DNA of 64,000 nucleotides from Sulfurospirillum halorespirans DSM 13726 (GTDB lineage Bacteria; Campylobacterota; Campylobacteria; Campylobacterales; Sulfurospirillaceae), in the NCBI RefSeq assembly GCF_001723605.1, contig NZ_CP017111.1, positions 1,054,001 to 1,118,000 on the forward strand, read 5' to 3'. The notes below the pieces were generated by a model that made no database searches, was not told the DNA's origin, and saw only the letters and a list, made by a program, of their open reading frames with translations. A program made the position numbers and the translations under genes. Shown here piece after piece: positions 20,001 through 29,974 of this stretch; within the stretch, counting starts at the first letter, position 1; the number at the start of each line of letters is the position of its first letter.

Positions 20001-23000
20001 CTAAAACAACGCCTGATGCAACCTTTACTGCAACAACACTTAGCTATGGATTGGCAAGTAATGGGGTCTCATCGTTGTTTAGTAATAGTTTGGGAACCAC
20101 TGGCAATCTAGCGAAATTTTTAGGTACCAATGCGAGTGATTTAAGTGTTAATAGTGACAAAGGTTCGGATGCCATTATTAAACTTAGCGGTTCTATTGAA
20201 CTTGAAGCCGGTAGCACGTATAAATTTAAAGTCTATTCTGATGATGGCTATGCGATTTATATTGATGGTCATTTGGTCTCCTCTTATGATAATATTCGAG
20301 CTCCAGGTTCAACGACCAGTGCAAGTTTTACCGTTGCAACAAGCGGTACACACGATATTAGCATTGTGTACTGGGATCAAGGTGGACAAGCCGTCTTAAA
20401 AGTGGAACTCAGCAATGACAATGGCGCTACATACCATGTCCTTTCAGGAACATCCGATGGTCTCTCTTCTTTAGTTACCAATGAAGACACACCGTTGATT
20501 ATTGCTCCAAGTACACTGCTTGCCAATGACAGCGATGTCGATGGCGATACTCTAAGCATTGTTAGTGTGGCAACAACTGATAACACCCATGGTACGGTAG
20601 AGATTGTAAATGGTCAAATCGTCTTTACACCTGATGCAAATTACAATGGTGATGCAACGTTCACTTATACTATTAGCGATGAAAGCCTTACCGATACGGC
20701 AACGGTAACATTACATGTAAACTCTGTTAATGATGCACCCGTTGCTATTAATGATATCCTTTCTGCATCAGAAGATACCCCAATTATCTACACTGCATCT
20801 CAATTGTTGGGGAATGATACTGATGCCGATAGTACCTCTTTGAGTATTGCAAGCGTTACAAGCGGTAGTAATGGTACCGTTGTACTTAATCCTGATGGTA
20901 CAGTAACCTTTACACCGAATGCAAACTTTAGTGGGACGGCAGATTTTACCTATACTACGACGGATGGCACAGCGACGTCAAATTCAGCGACTGTTACTGT
21001 TAATGTCACCGCAGTAGCTGATACACCAACGGTAAGCATTTCAGGAACAGGTGTTGTTTCTCAAACCATTGATACCACTAATGCTACAACAATAGGAAAT
21101 GGTTTCACGATTACGGCGCTCCATGCGGATGGTACGGCTAGCACTATTAGCACCAATAGTTCACCTAATGGATTTGGTGTTGCGGGTGCTTCTTCGGGTG
21201 CTGACAGTGAAATTGGTTACTTGAATGGAACAGGATCTGAAAAATTGGATGTCTTATTTGATAATGCTGTGACATCCATTAGCGTTTCCATTGCGTATTT
21301 AAATTCGACTGAAACGTATGGTGTTTATTTTTACCTCAATGGTGTTCTTGTGGGTTCGACGACACATACGGGGGGAAGTGATAGTGTTGAGGCTGCTGTT
21401 ACGCTTTCTCCTTCTTCTGGCTCTGCATTTGATGAAGTCGTGTTCTATGCACCTAGCGCGAATGATGATTATTTGATTAATTCTATTACCTTTGATAAAG
21501 AGGTTGCTTCCTCAACGGTCACAGTCGATGATACGACAAGGTCAACCGAACTTCATGTCTCTTCTGCTTTGAGCGATACTGATGGTTCAGAAACATTGAA
21601 CACAAGCATTAGTGGTTTAGGCGAAGGATTTGTCTTAACCGATGGTACCCATACAGCTACAGCGGGAAGTACAGGAATCGTCGATGTTACTGGGTGGACG
21701 CTAAGCTCATTAACGCTCACCGCTCCGATTTTAGCTGAGGGAAATTATGTCTTGACAGTGACTGCAACATCGACAGAGGGGTCTAATAATGCTCAGGCTT
21801 CTGCAAGAGCAACAATCACAGTATCAGTTCCAGATAGCAGTGAAGTAACCGCAGTCGACGATACGGTGGCAGTTGTTACGACAACATCGACATCAATTGC
21901 GGAAGTATCGAAAACATGGAATGATAATGATGGCAATGGCAGTCATGTAAAACTTTCTTCTAGTGATTCAAAAGTAACGTTGTACACAGATGACTCGGGT
22001 ATCAATAAGACTGTAAAAACAACTTCAAAGAGCTTTAGTGTAGAAGATGACAGTAGTGCAAGTGTCAGCGTTAAAATTACTCAACACAATGCAGAAACGG
22101 GAGATACCTATACTGTTAAATTGCTCAACACTGTAGGGGATACAGTAGCATTTGTTACAATTAATAAGTCCTTAAATGTAACGGCTTCTTCGGGTGATTA
22201 TAGTTGGGATAGCTATACAAAAACCCTATCGTTTACAAATGTTGGCTCAGGAACGTATAACTTAGAAGTTTCTGCAACGAATGTATATAACCAGAATAGC
22301 AGCAGTGCGATATCCGTTGATTTTTCGGGTTTAACTATCAAATCTACAACAACAGTTACATCTACTGAAGCTTGGAATACTGTAGGCGCAGAAATAGCAA
22401 CGCTTGCGGCAGGTGTTGTTGCTATTGTTGGTAGTGTTCTCACCAATGATGCAGTAGGCTCAGAAGGTGCGACGATCACACAAGTAGGTGCTGAAACTTC
22501 TAGTGTCAATAATATAATGACACTAGTGGGAGCTCATGGAACATTAGAAATTAACACTGTATCAGGAGATTATACCTATAAGGTGACAGATACTACCGTT
22601 CCAACAACTGGAAGTGAGACCTTTTGTTATACCCTTGCACAAGCTGATGGCGATACTGCGACCGCTAATTTGACCTTCAATTTTGCAAGTGGTAGCACTG
22701 CAACGACAGGTACACATGGTACAACAGGTGCCGATACCTTGGTCGCAGCGTCTGATGATGGTGTTACACTTTACGGTGGAAAAGGCAACGACACACTTTA
22801 CGGTGGCGCTGGCAATGATACGCTTTATGGTGAAGATGGCAATGATAAGCTTTATGGCGGAGCAGGCAATGACACGCTTTACGGCGGAAAAAGCGATGAC
22901 TATCTCAATGGTGGAACAGGCTCTGATAAGCTTTATGGTGACGCAGGTAACGATACCCTTGTTTACGATGCAAATGATAGCATCATCGATGGAGGAGCGG

Positions 23001-23338
23001 GTACCGATACGCTTCTTATCAACACCGATAGCTCTGTAGATTTGAGCAATGTTGCAGCCATTGCAACGAGCATCGAAGTGATTGACCTTACCCAAGCGAG
23101 TGTTGCAGTCACCAATATTAACGTGGATGATGTCATTAGTTTAACGGAAGATAGCACAACGCATGTTCTTAAAATTACAGGCGATGCGAATGATAGCGTC
23201 TCAGGTACAGGATTGACAGCATCATCCGATACAACCAATCTCGATGCTGGCTACACACGTTATGAAGGTACCGCCACCGATGGTACAAAAGCGTATGTTG
23301 ATGTACAAGACACCATTGTGCATACTGACTTTCATTAA
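14003..23338 (+). CDS. giant RTX adhesin with N-terminal retention module (LapA-like)
   Basis: The 3111-residue protein has no Sec signal, as expected for type I secretion. The N-terminal retention module (about 1-115) is followed by a Gly-rich linker containing TAAGDTAAG (residues 118-126), a duplicated LapG-type cleavage motif. A jelly-roll-like domain follows at about 310-490, then many VCBS/cadherin-like repeats of about 100 residues ending in TITGTND(A/Q)PV, a PA14-like domain (about 1970-2150, with [11 protein letters not shown]), a further beta domain (about 2350-2510), RTX nonapeptides GGxGNDTLY (about 2922-2990) and a C-terminal secretion region ending [13 protein letters not shown]. 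It probably mediates surface attachment or cell aggregation; PA14 domains in similar adhesins bind glycans. Repeats are partly conserved in DNA too, for example at 16519-16562 and 16881-16926. The stop overlaps the next start (TAATG). Confidence 0.95.
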   Translation: MAHSIGTIREVSGIVIARNATGEERVLHVGDKVNFEDTISTIGAGSHVTLSLADGREIVLAGNDGVLLDQSVYAAGAGFGHDAVVAGQTMDALNSNQSVEDIQAALLAGKDINQLEATAAGDTAAGGAGGGNLISGFATAQYATGGDESTVLADQRALDDGGAETALFAATNAALNPNDSPVISDVAALQLEALDGQNTFNGSLVTATDADGDTVTYALVTDSVSVNTELASGVTVTVNADGTYTVTGDFNALAAGESATITFQYTANDGQGFDGTDGNNASSTSAPAAVTLTITGTNDQPVVSDVTVGSDESVTSWLLGTSVNSNNDDESKMSSTDGVDLATINAFISPEGLVEIGNLFTEGDGTNPTDGSAIKFTVNTIAGETVTFNWIFNDEEGDEAPYNDFSFVVIDGQTISLLASVSDEGDTNSGVFTYTFTTAGAHEITFGVMNDDDTDVDSNLQITYVSGGEITNVETIGYVEPLATNAVYESTDAVTSVEDVTTLFEGTLPEVQDDDVSDSHTYALAPDSNVTLSSTDIDTTKITNLGVSIDPTTGDYSVSGNFNALAAGETVTITFQYVAIDDSINQTNGESNTSAPATVTLTITGTNDQPVVSAVEVSATETNGTETFTFEGDLKLVATDADVNDGHKFYAVTGGGDMGDHVIYNVESDAEITIENISVNPNGTYSITGDFNALAVGETAIITFQYYAVDDSSTQANGESNTSEIKKVTITVTGTNDAVLITDATITGSVIEDAEVTTATGNVAFSDLDSSDTHTVSVTSPSAPTLGTLTAVISDDSTDDGAGSVTWTYSLDNASAQYLAVGQIVTETYTIMLNDGKGSTVTQDVTITITGTNDNVIIATADTVGSVTEDAAVTTATGSVAFTDVDLTDEHSVTSTLKSTDNSSTIFGTFTVVATADTTGSGTGGSVSWTYTIDNTAAQQLAANETVTEVYTITINDGNSTVTQDVTITITGTNDAPVAVADTNSVTELGDDISKIFATGNLLANDTDVDNGADLDVVSINGVQTPGGHIYVAGEYGYLSVNKETGDYTYTLYKLFDENANTKIEGLDDGETLTDTFNYTIKDEYGATSTSTLTITVNGTNDAPTISINTGNWFNANDTVYEAGLPNGTNASSSSEIAKGTFTIGDADGLDDIKSIQIVTQIFVIDETHPLSSLMNQTIDTTYGEVTITGYSNGTFSYTYTLKDPVNNVFPVDDKTGKDSFIVTVSDGDKTDSATVTINIKDDAPIAKADAQTVNEDVLEGYITGNVLGNDKVGADGIGSVTFKDATNNEVVGTYGTLSYDSATGAYTYTLNENAQTLTPNDHPQEIFTYSITDKDGDTSKTSTLTITVDGINDAPVATVEDNLSVHEDDSTVHGQLVADDIDNDDNSATLIYSLVDGKSVPAGFMLNPDGSYTFDATNSAYQSLAAGDKQDVTFTWIATDSHGAMTTEQTVTITVTGTNDAPVAVADVNSVKEALSGDHTTKTGIEGNVITGTNGAGADSDVDNGTTLTIIKLVDENTGTTLTDTNYTWKGEGFHIEGEYGNIMLWPDGKYLYNLYNDRDATNELKEGEEVTETFTYTVSDGDGSKAETTLTITITGTNDAPVLTSSDALDFSVAEDAAEADADKTYNGDIGIASLATDVDHNAVLHISQVNDEAVSTSGYDTTVTFKYIDKDENEASFESSLHVNQDGTYTITNESDLNPLPGGVNATATLNFTIADEYGAETAAKIVNLTITGNNDAPVATPSTSSGNEDTSIAVSLGGTDVDGTIVSVSVTTLPTADQGVLYFMNGTTLTEVSTTTVLTPEQAANLTFVPTANFNGEVTISFTVTDDTGATSISANEVITVIPVNDAPITSTVTLTPIAEDSGAYIITQANLLAKASDPVEHDSLVATDLVISSGKGTLVDNHNGTWTYTPAANDDTGVTFSYKITDNGTTNGVSDPKSVTGTATLDVTSVNDAPDAVDNTYVLSGLSGQYYAYHEGTTLDGSNLLHVSQVESFIAKTTPDATFTATTLSYGLASNGVSSLFSNSLGTTGNLAKFLGTNASDLSVNSDKGSDAIIKLSGSIELEAGSTYKFKVYSDDGYAIYIDGHLVSSYDNIRAPGSTTSASFTVATSGTHDISIVYWDQGGQAVLKVELSNDNGATYHVLSGTSDGLSSLVTNEDTPLIIAPSTLLANDSDVDGDTLSIVSVATTDNTHGTVEIVNGQIVFTPDANYNGDATFTYTISDESLTDTATVTLHVNSVNDAPVAINDILSASEDTPIIYTASQLLGNDTDADSTSLSIASVTSGSNGTVVLNPDGTVTFTPNANFSGTADFTYTTTDGTATSNSATVTVNVTAVADTPTVSISGTGVVSQTIDTTNATTIGNGFTITALHADGTASTISTNSSPNGFGVAGASSGADSEIGYLNGTGSEKLDVLFDNAVTSISVSIAYLNSTETYGVYFYLNGVLVGSTTHTGGSDSVEAAVTLSPSSGSAFDEVVFYAPSANDDYLINSITFDKEVASSTVTVDDTTRSTELHVSSALSDTDGSETLNTSISGLGEGFVLTDGTHTATAGSTGIVDVTGWTLSSLTLTAPILAEGNYVLTVTATSTEGSNNAQASARATITVSVPDSSEVTAVDDTVAVVTTTSTSIAEVSKTWNDNDGNGSHVKLSSSDSKVTLYTDDSGINKTVKTTSKSFSVEDDSSASVSVKITQHNAETGDTYTVKLLNTVGDTVAFVTINKSLNVTASSGDYSWDSYTKTLSFTNVGSGTYNLEVSATNVYNQNSSSAISVDFSGLTIKSTTTVTSTEAWNTVGAEIATLAAGVVAIVGSVLTNDAVGSEGATITQVGAETSSVNNIMTLVGAHGTLEINTVSGDYTYKVTDTTVPTTGSETFCYTLAQADGDTATANLTFNFASGSTATTGTHGTTGADTLVAASDDGVTLYGGKGNDTLYGGAGNDTLYGEDGNDKLYGGAGNDTLYGGKSDDYLNGGTGSDKLYGDAGNDTLVYDANDSIIDGGAGTDTLLINTDSSVDLSNVAAIATSIEVIDLTQASVAVTNINVDDVISLTEDSTTHVLKITGDANDSVSGTGLTASSDTTNLDAGYTRYEGTATDGTKAYVDVQDTIVHTDFH
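14354..14380 (+). other. duplicated LapG cleavage-site motif in the adhesin
   Basis: These codons encode TAAGDTAAG, residues 118-126. In LapA of Pseudomonas fluorescens the protease cuts between the two alanines of a TAAG motif near residue 108, so position and sequence agree closely. Here the motif occurs twice, separated by one Asp, and precedes a glycine-rich flexible stretch. Confidence 0.75.
22765..22970 (+). repeat. RTX calcium-binding nonapeptide repeats
   Basis: This segment encodes seven or so consecutive GGxGxDxLx units ([27 protein letters not shown] and so on). The DNA shows matching imperfect tandem repeats of about 27 nt. Such repeats bind calcium and fold outside the cell during type I secretion. 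Confidence 0.93.
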
Positions 23339-23973
23339 TGGTTTTTAAAGTCATCCTTGGCTTTATGCTTTTACATGTAAGCCTTTTTGGAGGGGAGTTT
23401 AAGCTCTCCTCCTCTTTTTTTGCTTCCCTTCACACTGCCAAATCCAAAGCAATTCTTCACGATTACGAGCGTTTTATGAATGAAACCAGCTCCAAACCGT
23501 TACATGTAAAGCTTGACGCGGTCAATTTTTACATTAATGCCTTTGTGGGTGCGTATGATGAACAGACCTATCGCAGCGAAGATTATTGGGCGAGTCGTTG
23601 GGAATTTTTGGAAAATGGTGGAGGGGATTGCGAAGATTATGTGATTGCCAAGTTTTACACGCTTAAAGATTTGGGCATCGACCCTAAAAAAATGGCACTC
23701 TGCATTGTTCAAGACATGGACAATGGAAGTTACCATATGGTGCTTCTCTTTTTTGAAAAACCCCATACTGAGCCACTCGTGCTTGATAATCTCAGCTTCA
23801 AGATCTTGCCACTTAGCAAACGTTATGATTTGAAAGTGAAAGAATGCATGAACGAAGAGGGCTATTTTAAACTCGAAAACAGTGAACTTGTGCGCAATCC
23901 ATCACGCAGAGGGATTAAAAATTATGTTGAGATGCTCACGCGAAACCAAAAAGAGTCGCTTTGGCAGCATTAA
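23338..23973 (+). CDS. LapG-type periplasmic cysteine protease, second copy
   Basis: The 211-residue paralogue of the protease at 7145 has a signal peptide (about 1-18) and an intact triad: Cys98 in GDCED, His133 in YHMVL and Asp150 in VLDN. Core segments (EDYWA.R.EF, DLGI, LVLDN..FKILP) align with the first copy without gaps. Its ATG shares a base with the adhesin stop (TAATG at 23336-23340), so it is translationally coupled to the adhesin rather than to LapD. That suggests synthesis in step with its substrate, or a different specificity. Two palindrome copies (23371 in the signal peptide, 23500) are both read as LHV. A further copy follows 4 nt after the stop. Confidence 0.93.
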   Translation: MVFKVILGFMLLHVSLFGGEFKLSSSFFASLHTAKSKAILHDYERFMNETSSKPLHVKLDAVNFYINAFVGAYDEQTYRSEDYWASRWEFLENGGGDCEDYVIAKFYTLKDLGIDPKKMALCIVQDMDNGSYHMVLLFFEKPHTEPLVLDNLSFKILPLSKRYDLKVKECMNEEGYFKLENSELVRNPSRRGIKNYVEMLTRNQKESLWQH

Positions 23974-24064
23974 TGCTTACATGTAAAGTACCCACGCGTT
24001 AAAGCAAGACTGAAGAATACTGCTTAATACATAGCCAAACTCCTCACTCAAACCCCTCACTTCA

Positions 24065-24087
24065 TGCTATAATATTTTTACATGTAA
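24065..24087 (+). promoter_or_regulatory. extended -10 promoter with palindrome at the predicted start site
   Basis: TGC-TATAAT (24065-24073) is a strong extended -10. The predicted transcription start, about 7 nt downstream, falls in a TTACATGTAA copy at 24078-24087. This should drive the transglutaminase-DUF2126 cluster that starts at 24119 (AAAGGAT ribosome-binding site). Confidence 0.55.
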
Positions 24088-24118
24088 AGATTTTTACTTT
24101 CTGTTTTAAAGGATTAGT

Positions 24119-27100
24119 ATGTCACTTAAAGTTGTTCTCTCGCATAAAACAGAATACCACTACGACCGCTACGTAGCGCTCTCACCGCACATCATCCGTT
24201 TGCGCCCTGCACCGCATAGTCGCACACCCATCGAGGCGTACTCCCTTAAAATAAAACCTGACAACCATTTTATCAACTGGCAGCAAGACCCGTTTGGCAA
24301 TTACCTCGCGCGCATCGTGTTTCCTGAAAAAACGAAAGAGTTGTGCATCGATGTCGAGATCATCGCTGATCTCATTACGATCAATCCGTTTGATTTTTTT
24401 GTCGATGAGTACGCCAGTGAGTTTCCTTTCTTTTACACCAAAGAGCTTCAAAAAGAGCTGATACCCTACCTCGAAGAGAGCGAAGATGGTGAGCTGTTGC
24501 GCTCTTTTGTACGCTCACTCGATTGCAAAAAACGCCCCATCATTGACTTTTTGGTCTATCTCAACTCTGCGATCAATCAACATTTAAACTACACCATAAG
24601 GTTAGAGCCGGGTGTGCAAAGCTGCGAAGTGACGCTGGGCAATAAACTGGGCAGTTGTCGCGATTTCGCGTGGTTGTTTGTGCAAGTGCTTCGTCATTTG
24701 GGGCTTGCGGCACGCTTTGTCTCTGGCTATTTGGTGCAACTCAAAGCCGATGTCACCTCTCTCGATGGCCCCAGTGGTCCTGAAGCGGACTTTACCGACC
24801 TTCACGCGTGGACAGAAGTCTACATTCCCGGAGCTGGCTGGGTTGGACTGGATTCGACCAGTGGACTGTTTGCAGGCGAAGGGCACATACCGCTTGCCTG
24901 CACGCCTTCATATGAAAGTGCGTACGCGATAGAGGGGCTGAGCGACCAATGCGAAACTGAATTTGTGTACGACAACACCGTCACACGCATCTTTGAGTCA
25001 CCGCGCGTCACCAAACCGTACCGTGATGACCAGTGGAATGCTATTTATAACTTGGGCTTTGCAGTGGACAAAGCCTTGGAAGAGGGCGATGTACGGCTTT
25101 CCATGGGTGGCGAGCCGACCTTTGTCTCCATCGACGACATGGAAGGCGATGAGTGGAACACCACAGCCGATGGCGAGCACAAACGCGCCCTTGCTGACAC
25201 CCTTTCACGAAAATTACTGAACTCGTTTGCCAAAGGCGGCATGCTCCATTACGCCCAAGGAAAATGGTACCCCGGAGAGCCGCTTCCAAGATGGCAAACC
25301 TCCATCATTTGGCGTAAAGATGACAAACCCATCTGGTACAATCCTGAGCTTTTTGCCGATATGAACGAAACGTATACCTACACCAACGAAGACGCCAAAC
25401 GCTTTTTAGCCAAGCTTTCACTCACCCTTGGCATCAGCGATCAAAACATCGTCGAAGCTTATGAAGATCCACTCTATTACATCGTCAAAGAGTCTGAACT
25501 GCCCATCGACATTGACCCGATGAAGTCTGATCTCTCTGATTCGTTAGAGCGAAGAACCATCGCTAAAGTACTCTCACAAGGGCTCAACAAGCCTGTGGGT
25601 TATGTGCTTCCACTCAATTATGGCGAGCGTGAATGGATGACATCAACATGGGAATTGCGTAGAGGTTATGTCTATCTGAGTGCAGGAAATTCACCGATGG
25701 GACTGAGACTTCCGCTGAGCTCCTTGCCTGAAAAACCCATAGATGCGTTGGCATTGCACCTTGAGCCAGACCTTTTCGCCCCGTATGCAGAGCTTAGTGA
25801 CTACACAGAAGCGGCAAAAAAGCGTTGTGCAGGAGCAGGAAAAACGAGCATTGAAGCGACGCATCACCGTGAGAAGTTTGTACGCACCGCCCTTTGTACG
25901 GAAGTACGCGATGGAAAGCTTTATGTTTTCCTTCCACCGCTCAATCATACAGAATCTTTTTTAGAGCTGATTGCAAGCATTGAAGCCGTGGCGGAATCTT
26001 TACATGTAAAGGTTGTTTTGGAAGGCTATGAACCTGCGCATGACCTCAGACTCGATCGCATCAAAGTCACACCAGACCCGGGCGTCATCGAGGTGAACAT
26101 CCAACCAGCAACCTCATGGAAAATGCTCAGCGATAATCTTTTACTACTCTACAAAGACGCGCGAGAGTCACGTTTGGGCACCGAAAAATTTATGCTAGAT
26201 GGCAAGCATACGGGCACAGGTGGGGGTAATCACGTCACCATCGGAGCGCTCAAACCCGAAGACAGTCCACTGCTTCGCCGTCCTGATCTGCTTCGCAGTC
26301 TCATCACCTTTTGGCAACATCATCCGGGGCTTTCATACCTTTTTTCAGGTGCGTTTATCGGTCCAACTTCGCAAGCACCACGCGTGGATGAGGGGAGAGT
26401 GGAAAATCTTTACGAGCTTGAGATCGCTTTTTCGCAAATTGGTGATGATGAAGAGGTGCCATTTTGGCTGACCGATCGCCTTTTTCGTCATATGCTGACC
26501 GACATCACAGGCAACACGCACCGAAGTGAATTTTGCATCGACAAGCTTTACTCCCCTGATTCGTCCAGTGGACGACTAGGTATCTTAGAACTTCGAGCGT
26601 TTGATATGCCACCTCATGCCCAAATGGCGCTGTTGCAGATGCTTTTAGTACGAACCTTAATCGCAGTATTTTGGAAAAAACCGTACAAACACAAGCTGGT
26701 TCGTTGGGGCACACAGCTTCACGATAAATTTTTGCTAGAGCATTACGTCAAAGAAGATTTGCGTGACATCGTAGAATTCTTACAAGCGGAAGGCTATGCG
26801 TTTGAGTTAAACTGGTTTGATCCTTTCTTTGAGTTTCGTTTTCCACTCTACGGCATGACGACGATCGCAAATATGAACTTAGAGCTTCGTGCCGCCATCG
26901 AGCCATGGAATGTCTTGGGCGAGGAGAGCAGTTCGCAAGGCACAGCGCGTTATGTGGACTCTTCCTTGGAGCGCGTGCAGGTCAAAGTGCAAAACTTTAC
27001 ACCCGAACGCTACACGCTTACATGTAACGCAGTGGCGATTCCTCTAGCACCTACAGGCATGGAAGGTGAGTTTGTCGCTGGCGTGAAGTACAAAGCGTGG

Positions 27101-27490
27101 GAGCCATACTCCGCGCTTCATCCAACCATCGGTGCGGACACGCCTTTGGTCTTTGATGTGGTCGATACATGGAATAAACGTTCCATCGGGGGGATGACCT
27201 ACTTTGTAGCGCATCCAGGTGGGCGCAATTACGACACTTTCCCTGTGAACAGCTACGAAGCAGAATCGCGTCGCATCAACCGTTTTTGGGACTTCAACCA
27301 CACCCAAGGTGAGGTCGAGTACCAAAGCAGTTCGGTAGTTACGCAACACGCAAATTCAGCAGAAGGCAGTGAGCGCACGGTTGTTGTGCATAAACCCAAA
27401 GCGCTTAAACAGTTTGTGTTTCAAGAACTGCCGATCAGCAGTGAATTTCCACATACACTCGATCTTAGACGAAAACGGAATACGAAATAG
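24119..27490 (+). CDS. transglutaminase-like / DUF2126 fusion protein of an amidoligase-type cluster
   Basis: The 1123-residue cytoplasmic protein has an N-terminal transglutaminase N-domain and core (about 1-290) with an intact triad: Cys180 in GSCRDF, His229 in LHAWTE, Asp245 in GLDSTSG. The long remainder matches the DUF2126 family (SMGGEPTFVSIDDMEG, KYTGTGGGNHVTIGA-like and GRLGILELRAFDMPPHAQM blocks), which is regularly fused or adjacent to transglutaminases. In the literature these genes travel with circularly permuted ATP-grasp and alpha-E proteins, and the set is predicted to make or process peptide or amide linkages; no biochemical product is known to me. The stop is directly followed by the ATG of the ATP-grasp gene, so translation is coupled. 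Palindrome copies at 26000 (LHVK) and 27018 (LTCN). Confidence 0.9.
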   Translation: MSLKVVLSHKTEYHYDRYVALSPHIIRLRPAPHSRTPIEAYSLKIKPDNHFINWQQDPFGNYLARIVFPEKTKELCIDVEIIADLITINPFDFFVDEYASEFPFFYTKELQKELIPYLEESEDGELLRSFVRSLDCKKRPIIDFLVYLNSAINQHLNYTIRLEPGVQSCEVTLGNKLGSCRDFAWLFVQVLRHLGLAARFVSGYLVQLKADVTSLDGPSGPEADFTDLHAWTEVYIPGAGWVGLDSTSGLFAGEGHIPLACTPSYESAYAIEGLSDQCETEFVYDNTVTRIFESPRVTKPYRDDQWNAIYNLGFAVDKALEEGDVRLSMGGEPTFVSIDDMEGDEWNTTADGEHKRALADTLSRKLLNSFAKGGMLHYAQGKWYPGEPLPRWQTSIIWRKDDKPIWYNPELFADMNETYTYTNEDAKRFLAKLSLTLGISDQNIVEAYEDPLYYIVKESELPIDIDPMKSDLSDSLERRTIAKVLSQGLNKPVGYVLPLNYGEREWMTSTWELRRGYVYLSAGNSPMGLRLPLSSLPEKPIDALALHLEPDLFAPYAELSDYTEAAKKRCAGAGKTSIEATHHREKFVRTALCTEVRDGKLYVFLPPLNHTESFLELIASIEAVAESLHVKVVLEGYEPAHDLRLDRIKVTPDPGVIEVNIQPATSWKMLSDNLLLLYKDARESRLGTEKFMLDGKHTGTGGGNHVTIGALKPEDSPLLRRPDLLRSLITFWQHHPGLSYLFSGAFIGPTSQAPRVDEGRVENLYELEIAFSQIGDDEEVPFWLTDRLFRHMLTDITGNTHRSEFCIDKLYSPDSSSGRLGILELRAFDMPPHAQMALLQMLLVRTLIAVFWKKPYKHKLVRWGTQLHDKFLLEHYVKEDLRDIVEFLQAEGYAFELNWFDPFFEFRFPLYGMTTIANMNLELRAAIEPWNVLGEESSSQGTARYVDSSLERVQVKVQNFTPERYTLTCNAVAIPLAPTGMEGEFVAGVKYKAWEPYSALHPTIGADTPLVFDVVDTWNKRSIGGMTYFVAHPGGRNYDTFPVNSYEAESRRINRFWDFNHTQGEVEYQSSSVVTQHANSAEGSERTVVVHKPKALKQFVFQELPISSEFPHTLDLRRKRNTK

Positions 27491-29971
27491 ATGAATTTTT
27501 TAGATAATTACAGTTCGGCTTCCCAGTTTGATGAGATGCTCGATGAGCAGTTGAGGGTTAGGGAACATTGGCAACCGCTTCTTGCACGCCTTGAATCGAT
27601 CAGCGCTGAAGAACTTGCCAATAAACAAGCCGAAATCACGTGGCATTTAGAAGACAACGGTGTGACGTACAACGTTTACAACGACCCAGAGGGTAATGGT
27701 AACCGTCCTTGGAGTTTAGACCCGATTCCGTTTGTCATCACCAAAACGGAATGGAAAACGATCAAACAAGGGATTAAACAGCGCGCTAAACTGTTCAATC
27801 TGATCTTAAAAGACCTCTACGGCGAGCAGAAACTCTTAAAAGAGAACATCATCCCTGCCGAGGTGATTTACGGGCATAAAGGGTTTATTCCTGCTGTTCA
27901 CTCGTTGGGCTTGATGGAGGATTTTCAGCTCCACTTTTACGCGCTTGACATGGCAAGGGGTCCTGATGGAAAAATGTGGGTCATCAATGATCGCACTCAA
28001 GCGCCCTCTGGTCTTGGCTACGCCGTTGAAAATCGCTTGACGATGAACATCGTCTCCAAAGATCTCTATCCCGAACACGCAATCAAAAAATTGCTTCCGT
28101 TCATCGATGAGTTTAAAAAATTGTTGAAAAAACTCTCCAAAGGCGACATCACCAAAGCAGCACTGCTAACTCCCGGACCTTTGAGCGAGACCTACTTTGA
28201 ACATGCCTATTTGAGCTCGTTTTTGGAGATCAACTTGGTCGAAGGCGATGATTTGCTCTCCAAAAATGGTGCGTTATGGCTGAAAAGTTTGAGTGGGCTG
28301 AAGCCTATTAACACTCTTTTAAGACGTTTGGATGACCGATTTTGTGACCCACTTGAACTTCGCAGTGACTCAAAACTGGGCGTTGCAGGCTTGGTCGATA
28401 GCTTAAGGCAAGGCAATCTTGCGATGATCAATCCCATCGGCAGTGCCATTGTTGAAAACATCGGGCTGAACCCTTTTATGGAGCGCATCTGTCACTATTT
28501 TTTAAACGAAGAGCTTTTGCTGCCACAGATCGCGACATGGTGGTGTGGACAGAGCCATGAACTGGAGTATGTGTTGGAGCATTTTGACACGCTCATCATC
28601 AAAAAGATTGACCGCACGGAAGCGATTCAGACGCATTTGGTGAAAAAACTCTCCAATGAGATGAAGCAGCAACTTAAAAATAGTATCCTGCAAAACCCTC
28701 ACCAGTACGTCGCGCAAGAGGAGATCAGCTTTTCAACGACTCCTTTTTACGCCAACGGAAGAATCGAGCCTCGCAACGCCGTTGTGCGTGCGTATGCCTT
28801 GAAAAAAAGTGAGAATTACACGGTGATGAACGGAGGACTGGTTCGCGTTTCTGCCTCCAAAGATGCACTCTTGGTCTCCTCACAAAAGGGTGGAACGAGT
28901 AAAGATTTGTGGATTTTGGGTGAAGATGACACGGTCGATATGAGCTCTATTTTTAACACATTGCCGTATGTGGATGTCTCGATTCAGACGATGCCCACGC
29001 GCAAAGCGGAAAACCTTTTTTGGTTGGGACGCTACCTTTGCCGTACCATCACAACCATTCGCCTTATTCGTTATGTGGTGAAAAAAATGACCAATTTTAG
29101 CCGTTATGAAGGGGCTTTGTCGCAGGAATCGCAACTGATTTTAGAAAAATCCTTGACCCATTTAACGATGACGTATCCGGGCTTTTTAGATGAAAAAATT
29201 GCGTACAATCAAATGAGTGAAATCGAGTCGCTCATCAAAGACAAGAGCAAACAAGGCGGACTCTCCTTTACGATGGAGATGCTTTTTAGCGCGAATGTCT
29301 CGATCAAAAGTCTGCTTGCGATCGAGGCATGGAAACTCTTTGATAAGATGCAAAAGGAGTGGAAAGTGTTTAATCGTAAAATCAACTCTCCGACACAAAC
29401 GATTTTAAGCGAGCTCGATAAATTTTTGCTCTACCTCGTTGCGTACAAAGAGTTGGTTGAAGAGAGCATGTACAAAGAGCAGGGGTTGATTTTGTATGAC
29501 ATCGGCTACAAGCTGGAATCGGCTCTTTTGACGATTTCCAAAGCGCGCTCGATGCTTTGTGTCAAACATGAAAAGTCCGCAAGCTACGACATTTTAGAAG
29601 GCATGCTCAATTCGTGTGAGAGTTTTAATGCGTATAGGACGCAGTATAAAAGCTCACTCCAACTGGACAATGTTTTGGAGTTTTTGATTTTAAGCCCGCA
29701 ATTTCCAAAGTCGATTGCGTACCTGACGAACGAGCTTTTGGAAGATCTCAAAGCGCTTCCTAAAAGCAAAAAGTATCTCAGTAGCTACGAAGAACCAGCG
29801 TTTCAAGCGTTTTCATCGCTTAAACTGACCAATGTTGCAAGCCTAATGCAGATAGAAGAGGGTGGAACGGTGTATCAAAAACTCGATGAATTTTTAGCAA
29901 AACTGACGGCGCATTTTTCGCTCTGTTCGATGGAGCTTTCCAAAACCTATTTTTCACACTACGATGAGTAA
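27491..29971 (+). CDS. circularly permuted ATP-grasp / alpha-E fusion protein
   Basis: The 826-residue protein fuses two modules that are separate genes in the cluster at 35011-37043. Residues 1 to about 490 are a circularly permuted ATP-grasp domain (COG2308 type), with the blocks WVINDRTQAPSGLGYAVENR, LLTPG.LSETYFEH and LLRRLDDRFCDPLELRSDS. The rest is an all-helical alpha-E domain starting KAENLFWLGRYLCRT. ATP-grasp enzymes activate a carboxylate as acyl-phosphate for attack by an amine; here a peptide-ligase role is predicted from family context only. It begins at the base after the previous stop and the next gene starts 3 nt after its own stop, so this is a three-gene operon. Confidence 0.9.
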   Translation: MNFLDNYSSASQFDEMLDEQLRVREHWQPLLARLESISAEELANKQAEITWHLEDNGVTYNVYNDPEGNGNRPWSLDPIPFVITKTEWKTIKQGIKQRAKLFNLILKDLYGEQKLLKENIIPAEVIYGHKGFIPAVHSLGLMEDFQLHFYALDMARGPDGKMWVINDRTQAPSGLGYAVENRLTMNIVSKDLYPEHAIKKLLPFIDEFKKLLKKLSKGDITKAALLTPGPLSETYFEHAYLSSFLEINLVEGDDLLSKNGALWLKSLSGLKPINTLLRRLDDRFCDPLELRSDSKLGVAGLVDSLRQGNLAMINPIGSAIVENIGLNPFMERICHYFLNEELLLPQIATWWCGQSHELEYVLEHFDTLIIKKIDRTEAIQTHLVKKLSNEMKQQLKNSILQNPHQYVAQEEISFSTTPFYANGRIEPRNAVVRAYALKKSENYTVMNGGLVRVSASKDALLVSSQKGGTSKDLWILGEDDTVDMSSIFNTLPYVDVSIQTMPTRKAENLFWLGRYLCRTITTIRLIRYVVKKMTNFSRYEGALSQESQLILEKSLTHLTMTYPGFLDEKIAYNQMSEIESLIKDKSKQGGLSFTMEMLFSANVSIKSLLAIEAWKLFDKMQKEWKVFNRKINSPTQTILSELDKFLLYLVAYKELVEESMYKEQGLILYDIGYKLESALLTISKARSMLCVKHEKSASYDILEGMLNSCESFNAYRTQYKSSLQLDNVLEFLILSPQFPKSIAYLTNELLEDLKALPKSKKYLSSYEEPAFQAFSSLKLTNVASLMQIEEGGTVYQKLDEFLAKLTAHFSLCSMELSKTYFSHYDE

Positions 29972-29974
29972 GTC

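Noticed and set aside
22765-22970. Short tandem repeats that could be mistaken for a CRISPR-like array
   Set aside because: The repeats are in frame and encode GGxGNDTLY RTX nonapeptides; there are no spacers.
22562-23095. Minus-strand open frame rich in Ile/Val/Cys opposite the RTX repeats
   Set aside because: It is a shadow of the repeat-rich coding strand.
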